This document shows positions 1 through 10,416 of a stretch of 64,000 nt of DNA, piece after piece. Position numbers and translations under genes: made by a program. The DNA is from Zhengitettix transpicula. Lineage: Eukaryota; Arthropoda; Insecta; Orthoptera; Tetrigidae. The stretch is taken from NCBI GenBank assembly GCA_037074705.1, contig CM073593.1:6391001-6455000 (forward strand), given 5' to 3'. How positions within the stretch are numbered: position 1 is the stretch's first letter; each line of letters opens with the position of its first letter. The notes below the pieces were generated by a model. That model made no database searches, had not been told where the DNA came from, and saw only the letters and a program-made list of their open reading frames with translations.

Positions 1-546
1 ACTTCTTATATGTGTGAATAATTTATTTAATGATCGAATTATCACTTCATTTTGTCTGTATTTGATAATTTATCTAATTAGTATATCTTTAACACATTCA
101 TTTTTCAATATTCACAGCTGATAAAAAAAAATTTAAAAAAATTATTTTTATTGAAAGATATAGAAAGTTTATATGTAAGTGTCGAGCCATACGGCCATGA
201 TGCAGTTCCACATACCTTAAATATTTTCTTTTTACGTCGGTTATTAACAGTATTAACATTTAACGACCATTAACAGACCAATATAATATTTTATTATTCA
301 ATACTTATTTGTCGATTAGACTGACGTTTGCAACATCAAAACAAACGTTTGTTTCAGTCAGACATCTTCAATATGGTGCATACATGCACAGAAAAGGTTT
401 TATGAGTAATAAAAACAATTTAAGTACAAATGATCTTTTTAGAATACCGCGAAAAGCCAACATAATTAAACGGTAGGATTTAGCTTTGCAAGTATAGAGT
501 AGAAACGCGGTAAAGTAAATTCAAATAATACATACACAAACTTGAA
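1..546. other. A+T-rich sequence, no gene seen
   Basis: No open frame, RNA gene or repeat boundary could be supported here. The stretch ends at the TA target dinucleotide of the first mariner copy. Confidence 0.5.
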
Positions 547-548
547 TA

Positions 549-1855
549 CCACTGTGATCAAAAAGTGAGGTGAATTTATTTATAAAATATAGATTCTTTA
601 TTTATTCTTTCAAATCAATTTCATCCCCTTTAAAGTAATCCCCGTCCGATAAAACGAACTTTTTCCAACGCTTTTTCCAGTCCTCGAAACAGTCGGAATA
701 GTTTTCTTTCCGGTATAGCCTTCAAAACCTTCTTCGATTCGGTTTTTTTCTCCTCAATCGTGTCAAAAGGGCGTCCCCGCATTGGCCTTATGAGTTTGCT
801 GAATAGCCAGAAGTCGCACGGAGCCAAATCAGGCGAATACGGTGGTTGCGGAACGATATGAGTCGAGTTTTAGGCAAAAAAGTCGCGAAGAACCAATGAA
901 GAATGACATGGTGCATGGTGATGAAGGAACCAAGAGTTGTTCGCCCATAATTCCGGCTTGTTCATTCGAATAGCTTCACGCAAACGACGCATATCGCTCA
1001 AATAATATTCTTTGTTGACAGTTTGGCCCGGCGGAAGGAATTCATAGTGCACCACTCCACGATAATCAAAGAAAACAGTCAACATGACCTTGATTTTCGA
1101 TCGACTTTGCCGTGGTCTTTTCGGTCTTGCTTCATCTTTTGCACGATATTCGGTGGATTGGTCGGTGTTTTCAGGGTCGTATGCGTAAATCCAAGTCTCG
1201 TCTTCAGTAATGATGCATTTCAAGTTGTCCTGATAGTCAGACAGTAAAGTTTCACAAACATCAACGCGACGCTTTACTTCCAAAAAATTGAGCGATTTTG
1301 GCACCAATCGAGACTTGACGCGTTTGAGACTCAAAACATTCTTCAAAATGGTTTGGGCTGAGCCAAATGATATTCCAACACTATCAGCGAGATCTCTAAT
1401 TGTCCACGATTTTCAAGCACCAAATCTTTGATTTTTTGGACGTGGCCCTCTTCGGTACACGTTGATGGTCGTCCAGAGCGCGGTTCGTCTTCAACGCGTT
1501 CTCGGCCCTTTTTGAACTCGTTGTACCACTTATAAACGTTTTTTTGTGCAATAGTTTGATCACCAAAGGCTTTCCGCAACATTTTCAACGTGTCCGCACA
1601 AGAATATTCGTTCCACAAACAAAATTTGAAGCTAGTTCTTTGATCAACAAAATCACCCATTGCAAAAATCGAAAAATTCACTTTTGGTTGTTTACAAAAA
1701 CACGTGTAACTCGGAGATAATTAAACCTTTTAACAAACAGACGCTTGGCAAATATTATATACAGTCCTACCAACCTGGGGAAAAAAATTTACCTGCCTTC
1801 CTAATACCCGGGAATTTAAATTTGACAAATTCACCTTACTTTTTGATCACAGTGG
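549..1855 (-). mobile_element. mariner element, family A, copy 1 (inactive)
   Basis: This is a 1307-bp element flanked by TA at 547-548 and 1856-1857, the duplicated target typical of Tc1/mariner. Terminal inverted repeats of about 29 bp begin CCACTGTGATCAAAAAGT and are near-perfect; the right end reads CTTTTTGATCACAGTGG with one change. The transposase is encoded on the - strand and is broken. The same family recurs at 38997..40281 with different lesions. Confidence 0.95.
602..1660 (-). pseudogene. mariner transposase pseudogene (DD34D type, family A)
   Basis: The start ATG (MGDFVDQR) is at 1658-1660 and the expected stop at 602-604, about 350 codons, the normal mariner length. An N-terminal helix-turn-helix region is followed by the linker motif GRERVEDEPRSGRPST. 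The first catalytic Asp is present in the DETWIYAYDP block. The frame breaks near 1410 (after VLENR) and again between 827 and 880. The second catalytic motif, normally HDNAPSH in this family, reads HHHAPCH here, so a codon and the catalytic Asp are lost. The third Asp block (LAPCDFWLF) survives in another frame. Two frame breaks plus loss of a catalytic residue mean this copy cannot make active transposase. Confidence 0.92.
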
Positions 1856-1857
1856 TA

Positions 1858-2059
1858 TGTAATACTACAATTGCTATTTATCTGACAAAGATATATAATA
1901 AAATATATAATATAAATGGTAGTTAGTCCATGAAATTTCTCATTGATTAGATTTTTTTATAATTAATTTTACAAATAATGGTCGTTAAATATATCTGATT
2001 TTTTCAAAAAATAAATAAATTTTGAATGAAGTGTAGTGTAATTAATGTCAGTTCAATAT
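1858..2059. other. A+T-rich spacer, no gene seen
   Basis: Short open frames only. No element ends were recognised between the mariner and the GC-richer patch that follows. Confidence 0.4.
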
Positions 2060-2455
2060 TTTGTTGTGGATTAATTTATTTCCCACCGATTTGTTCCAAA
2101 TGGATACATAACTTTTAAAGCGAATGGAAAACGTGTAGAATATGGAAGGAAATTAGGACGACTCGGAAGCAGAGAATTGAAGGCAGTAATTCGAGTCAGG
2201 TTTGAGTCTGTGAGAAGGGAGGAGGGGAAGCCTGGCGGGCATTTAGACGCCTGCCTTTCTCTTCCTTCGTCGTCGCCATTGTCACGTCCCTCTGTGTCTC
2301 TATCTGTCCTCATGCATTGCCAGATTTCCGCAGCAGTCTCACAGAACAATAGGTAACGCCTCTTACACAGACGGTCTGTGCTGAAACAGTGAACTGTTTT
2401 GTTAGACACTGACTGCCATGTGCAACCGAGGGAGGGAGAAAAAACAACGCGAACT

Positions 2456-2473
2456 CACACACACACACACACA
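2456..2473 (+). repeat. (CA)n microsatellite
   Basis: About nine CA units inside a locally GC-richer stretch. It lies 78 bp upstream of a (TG)n tract, so the two are complementary and could pair. Confidence 0.95.
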
Positions 2474-2551
2474 GTACGAGGGAGAGTCGCGAGAACGGAA
2501 GGAAGGAATAGGAGGAAAGAGCACAACGGCTCGGTATTCTTTATGAACATT

Positions 2552-2579
2552 TGTGTGTGTGTGTGTGTGTGTGTGTGTT
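2552..2579 (+). repeat. (TG)n microsatellite
   Basis: About fourteen TG units, the reverse complement of the CA tract just upstream. Open frames through these tracts are repeat artefacts. Confidence 0.95.
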
Positions 2580-2765
2580 GCGATTGTTTCGGTTCGCGGC
2601 ACCCCCAAAACGATAATAATAGGAAGGTTGCAAAGTCGGAGAAATGAAATGGCTTCGTGGTCGCGCATAAACAAGTCCGGGGATAAGCATCGAGGCGTAA
2701 AGCCGAGGACGAATAACCATCCACAGCTGTGAAATGTTGTTTCCACGTCTCCGTCCTACAGCTGT

Positions 2766-2810
2766 TGACGTCACGTAAACGGAAATAATAACAATTTTAG
2801 TGTATATAAA
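2766..2810 (+). promoter_or_regulatory. possible core promoter: CRE plus TATA box
   Basis: A perfect palindromic cAMP-response element TGACGTCA (2766-2773) is followed about 30 bp later by TATATAAA (2803-2810). Both sit at the downstream edge of a patch (about 2060-2800) that is richer in G+C and CpG than its surroundings. The two motifs are seen directly; that they form a promoter is inference. No downstream coding exon was recognised, so this may be chance or an old element. Confidence 0.22.
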
Positions 2811-3279
2811 CGTACCACAAAATAGAGCATCAAATCAGTTAAATAAATCAGATGGAATTTTAATTTTGGAGCAGAAAAAACGTGTATATCACACATTAAT
2901 CACCCGAATTACTAATTCCGACTTTAATTTAGATCTTAAAATATACACATATGATTGTCAAATATTAATGTTGTTATATTGTGCATATAGTTCCTAAAAT
3001 AATGTATTATAACTTTACAGATAAATATGATACAGTTGTCTAGAAAGCTCTACGACGACATCCTACAATGGTCAATTAAATTTATTGAGACTGAAAGTAA
3101 ATATCTACTTATGCTTCTCTTGGTATACAGAATTTTCACCAACACTATACACGAATTAAATTTTTCCAAATAATCATAATTTTTTCTTGTAAATCTTTCT
3201 AAACTGTCATCTATATTTTAATAAAATAAAATTTTCAACGACATATATTTTTTTAATAATAATATAAAAATTTTCATGT

Positions 3280-3450
3280 ATGAATATCTAAGAAATTAAA
3301 GTGAGACATGGCAATATTAAGCCAGTCACAAGTTTTTTTCATATGTTTAAAGTTAAATTTATTCTTAAGACAAATCTTGGGATCAAGGACGATCACGTCT
3401 GATAAGTGCAGTATCTCTGATCGGGAAATTATCTTTGATGAATAACTTCG
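3280..3450 (+). repeat. dispersed repeat, family B copy 1
   Basis: The segment is homologous, in inverted orientation, to 37255..37400. Shared blocks include GATCGGGAAATTATCTTTG here and its complement near 37260, and a block around GGACGATCACGTCTGATAAG. Element type is unknown. Confidence 0.6.
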
Positions 3451-3547
3451 ATTATATATATATATATTGTAATGCATACTAATTAATAAACAATTTATAA
3501 TATTAAATATTAAGGTTAGCCACAAGTTGGTAAAGCCAAAATGTAAT

Positions 3548-4405
3548 ACTCAAAAATGAAAGAATGAAACAATTTAAAATGAAATAATAATGCCCACGTT
3601 AATGAATCTATTTAAATAATGGAAATTTTTAAATGAAAGGATCATAAATAAGAAATTTATTTAAACTGACCAAAAAATTAATTTATTCGATGTACACAGA
3701 TTTCAAATTACAAATAAGTATTCGATGACCTTTTACAACATTTATTACGTACGAACAAAAATTTTACTCTTAATCTCAGGGTCATTATCTGGGCCTTTAA
3801 ATAAAGAAACAACTAAATTTCTGTGACGATTACACTTTTATGAATTAATAACAAGTTATTATTTACAATAATTATAAAATCGAAATGTGACGATTTTAAT
3901 CAAAGGTTTACAGTAATAATTTAAATGATGTATGACTTACAGTTTTTCTGGTACCAGGGCAATTTAACTCTTTCAGTATCACTTACACACACTCAATTTT
4001 CTAAAAACAGGCCATTCTTTCACTTAATTTACACTTCACTGTTGGATTAGCAAGTGTTGGATATATCTTGATGATGACTTATTCCGCAATTATGCCAATT
4101 TTGCGGTAATTTCTCCACGTAGAGTTTTTAAAATTGGAACACTCCAAAATCTTTCTGCAGCACTATCTGGGTGAATGCTGTACTCTTCCTCTACTTAACT
4201 TTACTTTTGAAAACGTCTCGTCTACTTTATTACGACCGCTTTCTGTCGTTCTTAATCGCCAACTGCTCTATACGTTCTCTTAACGCGCCAACAGTCCTAC
4301 AACCTGTTATTCTTGTCCATTCTTGTGTGTGATTTGTGTCCGTTTGCCGATAACAATTCAAGTCCACAATGTTTTTAATTATTAATTGCCTTTTAATTAG
4401 TACAA
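3548..4405 (-). repeat. divergent solo-LTR-like copy (family A LTR, A0)
   Basis: It begins TGTAATACTC and shares in order the blocks CAGGGTCATTA..TGGG, GTTTACAG.., CTGGTACCAG and ATTAATTGCCTTTTAATTAGTA with the LTR-like copies at 6.2, 29.4 and 40.9 kb. Just left of the start is a degenerate primer-site-like stretch (CCACAAGTTGGTAAAGCCA). It is old and decayed. The open frame 4230..4571 (113 codons) shows no recognisable domain. Confidence 0.45.
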
Positions 4406-4779
4406 TACATAAAAATTTAAATACTATTAACATAAAAAATAGTTTTAGTTGTTTGCGGTAATACTGAGTGAGGGCCAGAATTGAATATATATACGACGAA
4501 AATATTATATCGTTATGTGTATGAAGGATTGCCTCTGGCGGGGGTGTTTTATCTGAGGGAGAAAAGGACAATCACCGGCGTAAATATTTAAAAAAAAACG
4601 TAAGGCTCGAAACCGTTTCATAAAGGTTGTATAAATATCGAAACGACTATTTGACTATTTCAAAAGGAAAGATATTCGTAGTCGCATATTATTAGAACTA
4701 AAGCAGAATATGGTCGTTATATTTATGAAATTTTGTTAAAAACGTCCAAAGATGCTGAGTAAGAAAATATTCAAGCAAT

Positions 4780-5125
4780 TTTTTTTAATTTGTCATTGAT
4801 TCAAATATTAAATATTACGTTTGGTATATTGTTATTAATTAATTGATTGTTTTATTAAAATTTGTTTTTATTTTACTCTAATTTTATTAATATTCTGCGG
4901 ACGTGTTTTGACGAGAATGTTCGCAATGCTGGATGACGTCAGAGTGACGCATGTTAAATGTATTCGGAAGTTGGACCAAGATATACGGTGTGGGTATCAT
5001 TAAAAATCAAAAGTAAACAATTGGAACTAGTGAATTCTGTTTTTAAGAGCTATGAACATAGGTAAATTTCGGCTGGTCCAAACCCACGTAAATCCCGAGA
5101 CTTAAAGAATATAGCGGGCTAATAT
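4780..5125 (+). repeat. dispersed repeat, family G copy 1
   Basis: Homologous to 35390..35755 in inverted orientation. Shared landmarks are GACGTCAGAGTGACG, ATGGGTATC/GTGGGTATC, TAGTGAATT.TGTTTTT and CCCACGTAAATCC. This copy lacks roughly 60 bp present in the other. Class unknown. Confidence 0.65.
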
Positions 5126-6194
5126 ATAAAAGATACTTAAATATAAATAATACTTAAATATTAATAATGAGCATTACTTGCAATTTATTTATTTGAAATA
5201 TGAATACATATTTAATTTTTTTTATTTTTATAAATTTGATTGGTTTATTCATTTACTTTTCAATGAAGAGAGAAAAAATTACTCTTTTTTTCTAATAATA
5301 GCTCTAAAATATAATACCCTTTCTTAAATTGAAATTTTCCCTCTTCATTTTTTGACGTCTTCGGCAAGTTGTACTTCAATCGCTCTCAAATTTTTATGTC
5401 CTCAAATGTTTTTTGTCTTTCTTTGAGTAATTTTTTCCCAGTAATTTTGTTCACTCAATTGACCTTTATTTATTTAATGGAAAAAAGTTTCGTACGTTCG
5501 TGTACAGTGATTACGAAATGCAAACACGATCGGCAGGATCCATTATCGTGAAACTTTTAATAGCGTTTGACCCGGGGCTAACCTTTTTTTTTTTTGGAAC
5601 CACAACAAGTCCGGTTATTATTTTATTATCATTTCATACGATGAAAAGGAGTTGTGAAACGAAATTTCACATTTTTTTTTCGAGCACGCAATCCACTCAT
5701 AAAACAGGACTATTCAGTCGCTCATCTCGAAATAAATCAAAACACAGACAACCCTCCAATGTTTTTAACAAAAGCGACGTATTGGAAATAATCACGTACA
5801 TCGTAGTTCACCAATTAATTTCATCAAGCGCTAACAATGCGAGGAAGGAATCTACGTCCTAATCAAATAGTGATTGACAATCACCCTTTCCCAAAAATTC
5901 CTATTAACTACTCGCCGAATAATCTATTTTACGTCGGCAATATTTTTAAGGGTGAAACTTTCAGAACTCGTCTACAGCCTCTAGTCAAACAATTTTTAAC
6001 AAGTTTCTAGCTGGAATCGACTTTACCAAGAATTCTCTAGCGGAGTAACTTGCTAAGTCGTTTTTTACTAAGAACCACAGAAGCATAGAAAACTGTTGGT
6101 GAAAATTTCCTTGTACTAAAAGGTTTCCACGATCAATAAAATTTTATGGAAACGTTGTAATAGAGTGAGGATATTATTTTAATTTGAATTAAGC

Positions 6195-6200
<6 letters not shown>
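5126..6200. other. no recognisable gene; one 120-codon frame
   Basis: An ATG-started frame of 120 codons lies at 5500..5862 (+). It has hydrophobic stretches but no domain I recognise, and its composition matches A+T-rich non-coding DNA. I see no splice or promoter support. Confidence 0.35.

Positions 6201-6229
<29 letters not shown>
6201..6229. repeat. (TA)n microsatellite
   Basis: An uninterrupted TA tract directly abuts the left end of the LTR-like copy A1. Confidence 0.95.
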
Positions 6230-6231
<2 letters not shown>

Positions 6232-6232
<1 letters not shown>

Positions 6233-7251
6233 ATAATGAAAAATGAGTAAATTAATTAAATTTTCCCCATGTTGTGGAAGCCAATTTATGTAATTATTAA
6301 AAGGTGATCTTAATTCAAAGAATTAATTAACAAAATTATTAAGATTTAAAAATGTATTCTTTAAAAGTACAAATTGTAATCCCTACTTTATACGCCGAAT
6401 TTCATCAAGTTAACAAACAAATATTTAATTTCAATTTTGCAATTCGTGGCGTTCTAGGAAAAATACAACATTATACTTTACAATCAAATACGTCGAAATT
6501 CTCTTTATCTCAGGGTCATTACTGGGTTTGATAGTCAGAACAATCCAATTTAATAAACTAACATTAACAATTCAAACTCATTGAAGCTAACTTAATACAA
6601 TATGAAAATAAACGAAATTAAAGAAACTAAATGAAAAGAAAAACGAACGAAATCTAACTTCTACCTTTAATCCTCGTTTACAGATTTTAAATAATTGTTT
6701 TGTACTCACAAATGTCTTCCTGGTACCAGATTTGATTCTTGGAGCTTGAGGACAACACTCACTAAAAAGGCCTTTATTCACTGATTCTACACATTAAATT
6801 TTTAATACACACAGTCGATGTTCTCGTTCTCTGCCACCTGGAACTTTAGATCAGCCGCCCCTCAGTCAGCCCTCGGACCTAGGTCTCCTTGATGCCTCTA
6901 TGCGAAATTTAGTTGTCTGTGTGAAGCAAAACCTTTTGTTTCCAACTTTGCGATTATTATTTGAGTCTCTCCGTCAAAACTGTTTACTCGCGTTTTATGT
7001 AAACTAATAGATCTTGCAGTTGGACTTTTTGGACCGCGCTATTCATACTTTTTAACTCAGCATCCACATTTTACGTTTTCAGTTCCCCGGACTGATCTGT
7101 CTCGTCTCTCGCCGCAGACTGACTGCCTACGAGCGCGCGGTTTTTCAACTATTATCACCGACAATGAGCCGTGATTGTCGCTTTCAAAACTCGTGCCGCC
7201 AACAATCCAATTTAATTAAAACAATTAATGCCCTTTTTAATTGGTATTACA
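6232..7251 (-). mobile_element. solo-LTR-like copy A1
   Basis: The copy is about 1 kb and ends on the + strand in GGTATTACA, next to a TA run. It shares ordered blocks with A2 (29375..30392) and A3 (40915..41859): TCTCAGGGTCATTACTGGG, TTACAGATTTTAAATA, CTTCCTGGTACCAGA, AAAAAGGCCTTTATTCACTG, and the right-end block ATTAATGCCCTTTTTAATT. In the - strand sense it starts TGTAATACC. Near the other end is TGGCTTCCACAACATGGGG, which looks like a primer-binding site although it lies inside the repeat. No coding region is attached, so recombination to a solo LTR is the simplest reading. Confidence 0.65.
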
Positions 7252-7650
7252 ATATATATATATATACCAATTATATATACAATTAAATAAAAAATACATA
7301 TATTATAATTATTCAAAATTGAAATGTTAATTATAAAAAAATTCATGGTTCTAACTCAGTTTGTTGAATTTATGACATTTTTTTCCACAGGGAAAATGGG
7401 AAGCTGTAAATATTTCCAGATGTTGTAGAGTGAACTATTCCGAATAAAATAAATTTAACGTCATATTAGGTATCAATATATCGGCACATCTTAATTTTAC
7501 GTTTCTAAACATTTACTTGCAAGCAGATCAGATCATTCCAGCTTTTGAGAAACCACTTCCGGGGATAGCGTGTGTCGAGCTCCACACCCCATTCGTCAAA
7601 AATCCTCACTCCCCACTTACTTCACCGTTTGCTGCTTCCTTTATAGTAAC
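7252..7650. other. intervening sequence left of Gypsy insertion
   Basis: A+T-rich at first, then mixed. No gene seen. It ends with the ATGC target duplication at 7651-7654. Confidence 0.5.
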
Positions 7651-7654
7651 ATGC

Positions 7655-8228
7655 TGTAATGTTTAAAAATTTCCGCTGCCACCATTTAATGTTTAAAATT
7701 CCGCTGCCACCATATAATAATCGAATTTCTCCTGGTCTCGCTAACAGAGATATTTAGGAAGAAAATATAACTTGGGTCCGGAATGCGCGCTAAGTCGCAC
7801 TCTATAATAGCTTAAAGGCTTAGAGAAATAACATGAGGCTTTAGTCCATTAGAATAATAAAGAAGTTTTATTAATCTTAGTCTACAGCCTAGAGCTAAGT
7901 CAATAACATGAAAACAGAAGACAGAGTGGCATACGCACCACGTTGAAGTAAGATACAGACTTGCCTCCATCAGAGAAGTCTGGCCCTTTTATACATACGT
8001 TCACAGAGCTTCATTGTATTCAAGAAGCCCCAGACTCAGCAGGACACATGGGTCTAAATTATCTTTGCTGCCGAGTTGGAAATTCTTAAATGCTTACAAG
8101 TATTTTGTTTATTGATGCTTACTCCGAGAACGTGAGTAACCACAAAGAAGCTTTGTTTCTGAGGCTTACTCAGAAGTTCCTTAGTGCCCACAAGGCAGAC
8201 CTAATATATATAATATATATATATTACA
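7655..8228 (-). repeat. 3' LTR of the Gypsy element (574 bp)
   Basis: It runs TGTAATG...ATTACA on the + strand, with the matching TGTAAT...CATTACA in element sense. It matches the other LTR over its whole length except for one extra TA near 8205-8225. Near 7670-7710 it contains two copies of the motif CCGCTGCCACCA, identical to part of the primer-binding site. Confidence 0.97.
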
Positions 8229-8236
8229 CCTCCTTT
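8229..8236 (-). promoter_or_regulatory. polypurine tract
   Basis: In element sense the bases immediately before the 3' LTR read AAAGGAGG, preceded a little upstream by an A run. This is the expected position and composition for the plus-strand primer. Confidence 0.75.
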
Positions 8237-8376
8237 GTCAAAAAAAATTCTGACACCACAAGTTCAGAATTTAAGCACATATTCACAAATATGGAGAAAC
8301 ATAAAATACTATAAAATTCTAACACTAATTGAAATACAATTTAAATTACAGTATTAATTGCATATGAATTTCAATA

Positions 8377-10416
8377 TTACCTAAAGAATGACTTTTTCAT
8401 TCTACTTCTGGTTCTATTAGCAATAGAAGCATCTTCTATATTATCTGCTATATCAGGAGAAGGAATGGAATCTACTGATATGGAAGGTGAACTTTTATTT
8501 TCTTTAGTTGGTTGATGGTATACAACCCTCCCTTGGCTTGGCATATTGAATATATTAACACATAGATGTTCTGATGTTTCCTTCCAGCATTTTCTTGGAG
8601 AAAACTTTTCCCAAAGCCAAAACATAAAATTTCTACATTTACTATTACAACAACAACAACAACATGAACATGAAATAAAAATTACAATAAGTATAGAACC
8701 ACCACTAAATGCTGATACATGTAAAAAATATTTATTATAATCTTTTTGTTTTTCTTTATTTATTAACTCATTAACTTCATTCACCTTAATACTAGCTAAT
8801 CTTAAATCCTCAGAGGATGTCATGATGTTTACTAGAGGGACATCAAGTTTAATCTTTTCATAGTCACTCATTTCCATATTTTTCTCACAACATTCATTTA
8901 TGATTGGTATATTAGGTAAATAGTCACCTTGTCTTATATTAACTGTTACGCTTGCTGATGCATACAGAGTAACATAGGAGGAAAATGCTTTACATTCTGG
9001 ATTTAAAATAATTTTCCCAAAATTGTTGAATACTAGTTGCTTAGTTTCGTCTTTGCACAATACAGTTAATTTATCTTGTTTCGGGGCTACATATAGCCAC
9101 TGGTTACTCATATATTATGGAATAAAAAATGTTTCTTTCAACTTTATAATTCTTACATCACAATCTTCAGGAATAATTGTTGTGGATGGGTGTAACAATG
9201 TTGCTTCACAATCTAAAGTAGGTACATACGTGTAAATCGGAATATTCTCCCTACACACATACTTTAACTCGTTAGGATGCATACAATTGGATAATTCACT
9301 CACTGACAGTTTTCCAAAGTGTTGTCTAACTGGGTCACTGAAAATATACTCTTTGTTTGAATTAATAAACACATAAAGATTGGAACTTTTAGGAATTGGA
9401 AATGGTGTTATTCTATACACTTGATAAATAGTAGGTGAAAGTAATGGTATCTCTAATATGTAAACCAGATTTTGAGTGTTTACATAAGCATGAGGTGTTA
9501 TAAGTGTTTGAAGTTCTGCATATGGAAAATTTGGAAAATCCAGTCCAGTAGGCAATTTCTGGCTAAGCAATAGGTCTTTAACTTTCTCTAATACAATTAA
9601 CTGAGGTTGCAATATTCCAGCTTCTGAATGGACAAGTGCATCTAAGATTATTTCTAACGAATGTTGACATTCATCTATACCCCTCTGTATAATTCTAATC
9701 TTTTCATTAATCAGAGTAACTATCTTAAATTGATTTTCATAGGTTAGTAATTTAACATTGGTATCGTCGGATAATTTAATTAAGCTATCTCTTAACATAT
9801 TTTCATTATTATTAATTCTCTGTATTGTTAAGTTTACTGAATTAATTGTAGATTTAATTACAGTCATTTGCTCTGTTGCAATATGTAAAAATTCAGCTTG
9901 TTCTTTTTCCAAATTGGAAATTTGTTCGTTATAATTATCAGCATCTTTTTGACTTAGTGTCCCAAACAGAATTCTAGACACATCACCTATGAAGTTAAGA
10001 ACGCCACGTTTTAGTCTCTTGAATTTAGAAAATGAATTTACACTTGGACTAATCGTGTATCTTTCTACTGAATCTTTTAAATTATTTACATAATGAAATT
10101 TCGTTTCAGCATATTGTTGAAATGCTCCACAATCTGTGAGTAGATACCAATCAAAACCTTTTTGTTCATCACAAAATTTTGCTAATATACTGTTCATCTT
10201 ATTAGTATGTTTCCATAGTTCCCAAGTTGACTCTAGATTAATATAACTTACTACTTTCCATTTAATAGGATACAATGACATCGTACCTACTTCATCAAAG
10301 TATAATCCTGGGCCAGAATTGAATTGTTCAACACTCTGCGCATCTACTACTTTATTCCTAGTTATTGTCACCACCACCATCATCACCATCATCATTATAA
10401 GCTTGTTGGCTTCCAT
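8377..10416 (-). pseudogene. env: env-like fusion glycoprotein gene, interrupted by one stop
   Basis: The frame starts with ATG at 10414-10416, overlaps the end of pol by 59 nt in another frame, and is broken by a single TAA at 9115-9117. It then stays open in the same frame to 8377. A hydrophobic signal peptide occupies about residues 6-20. A furin-like site RLKR (134-137) is followed by a hydrophobic GVLNFIG stretch, the hallmark of baculovirus-F/errantivirus env (fusion-peptide position), and then a region likely to form a coiled coil. The second half carries a membrane anchor and a Cys-rich cytoplasmic edge (about residues 129-155 of that half). Family knowledge says such proteins sit in the envelope and mediate fusion. 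Here the stop would remove the anchor, so membrane-bound product is not expected unless the stop is read through. In errantiviruses env is made from a spliced RNA; I did not define the splice sites. Confidence 0.9.

Noticed and set aside
2399..2774. Several overlapping frames rich in His/Thr or Val/Cys
   Set aside because: They translate the CA/TG microsatellites and are open on both strands for that reason.
8090..8314. 74-codon frame in the Gypsy LTR, repeated at 16202
   Set aside because: It lies inside the LTR and appears twice only because the LTR does.
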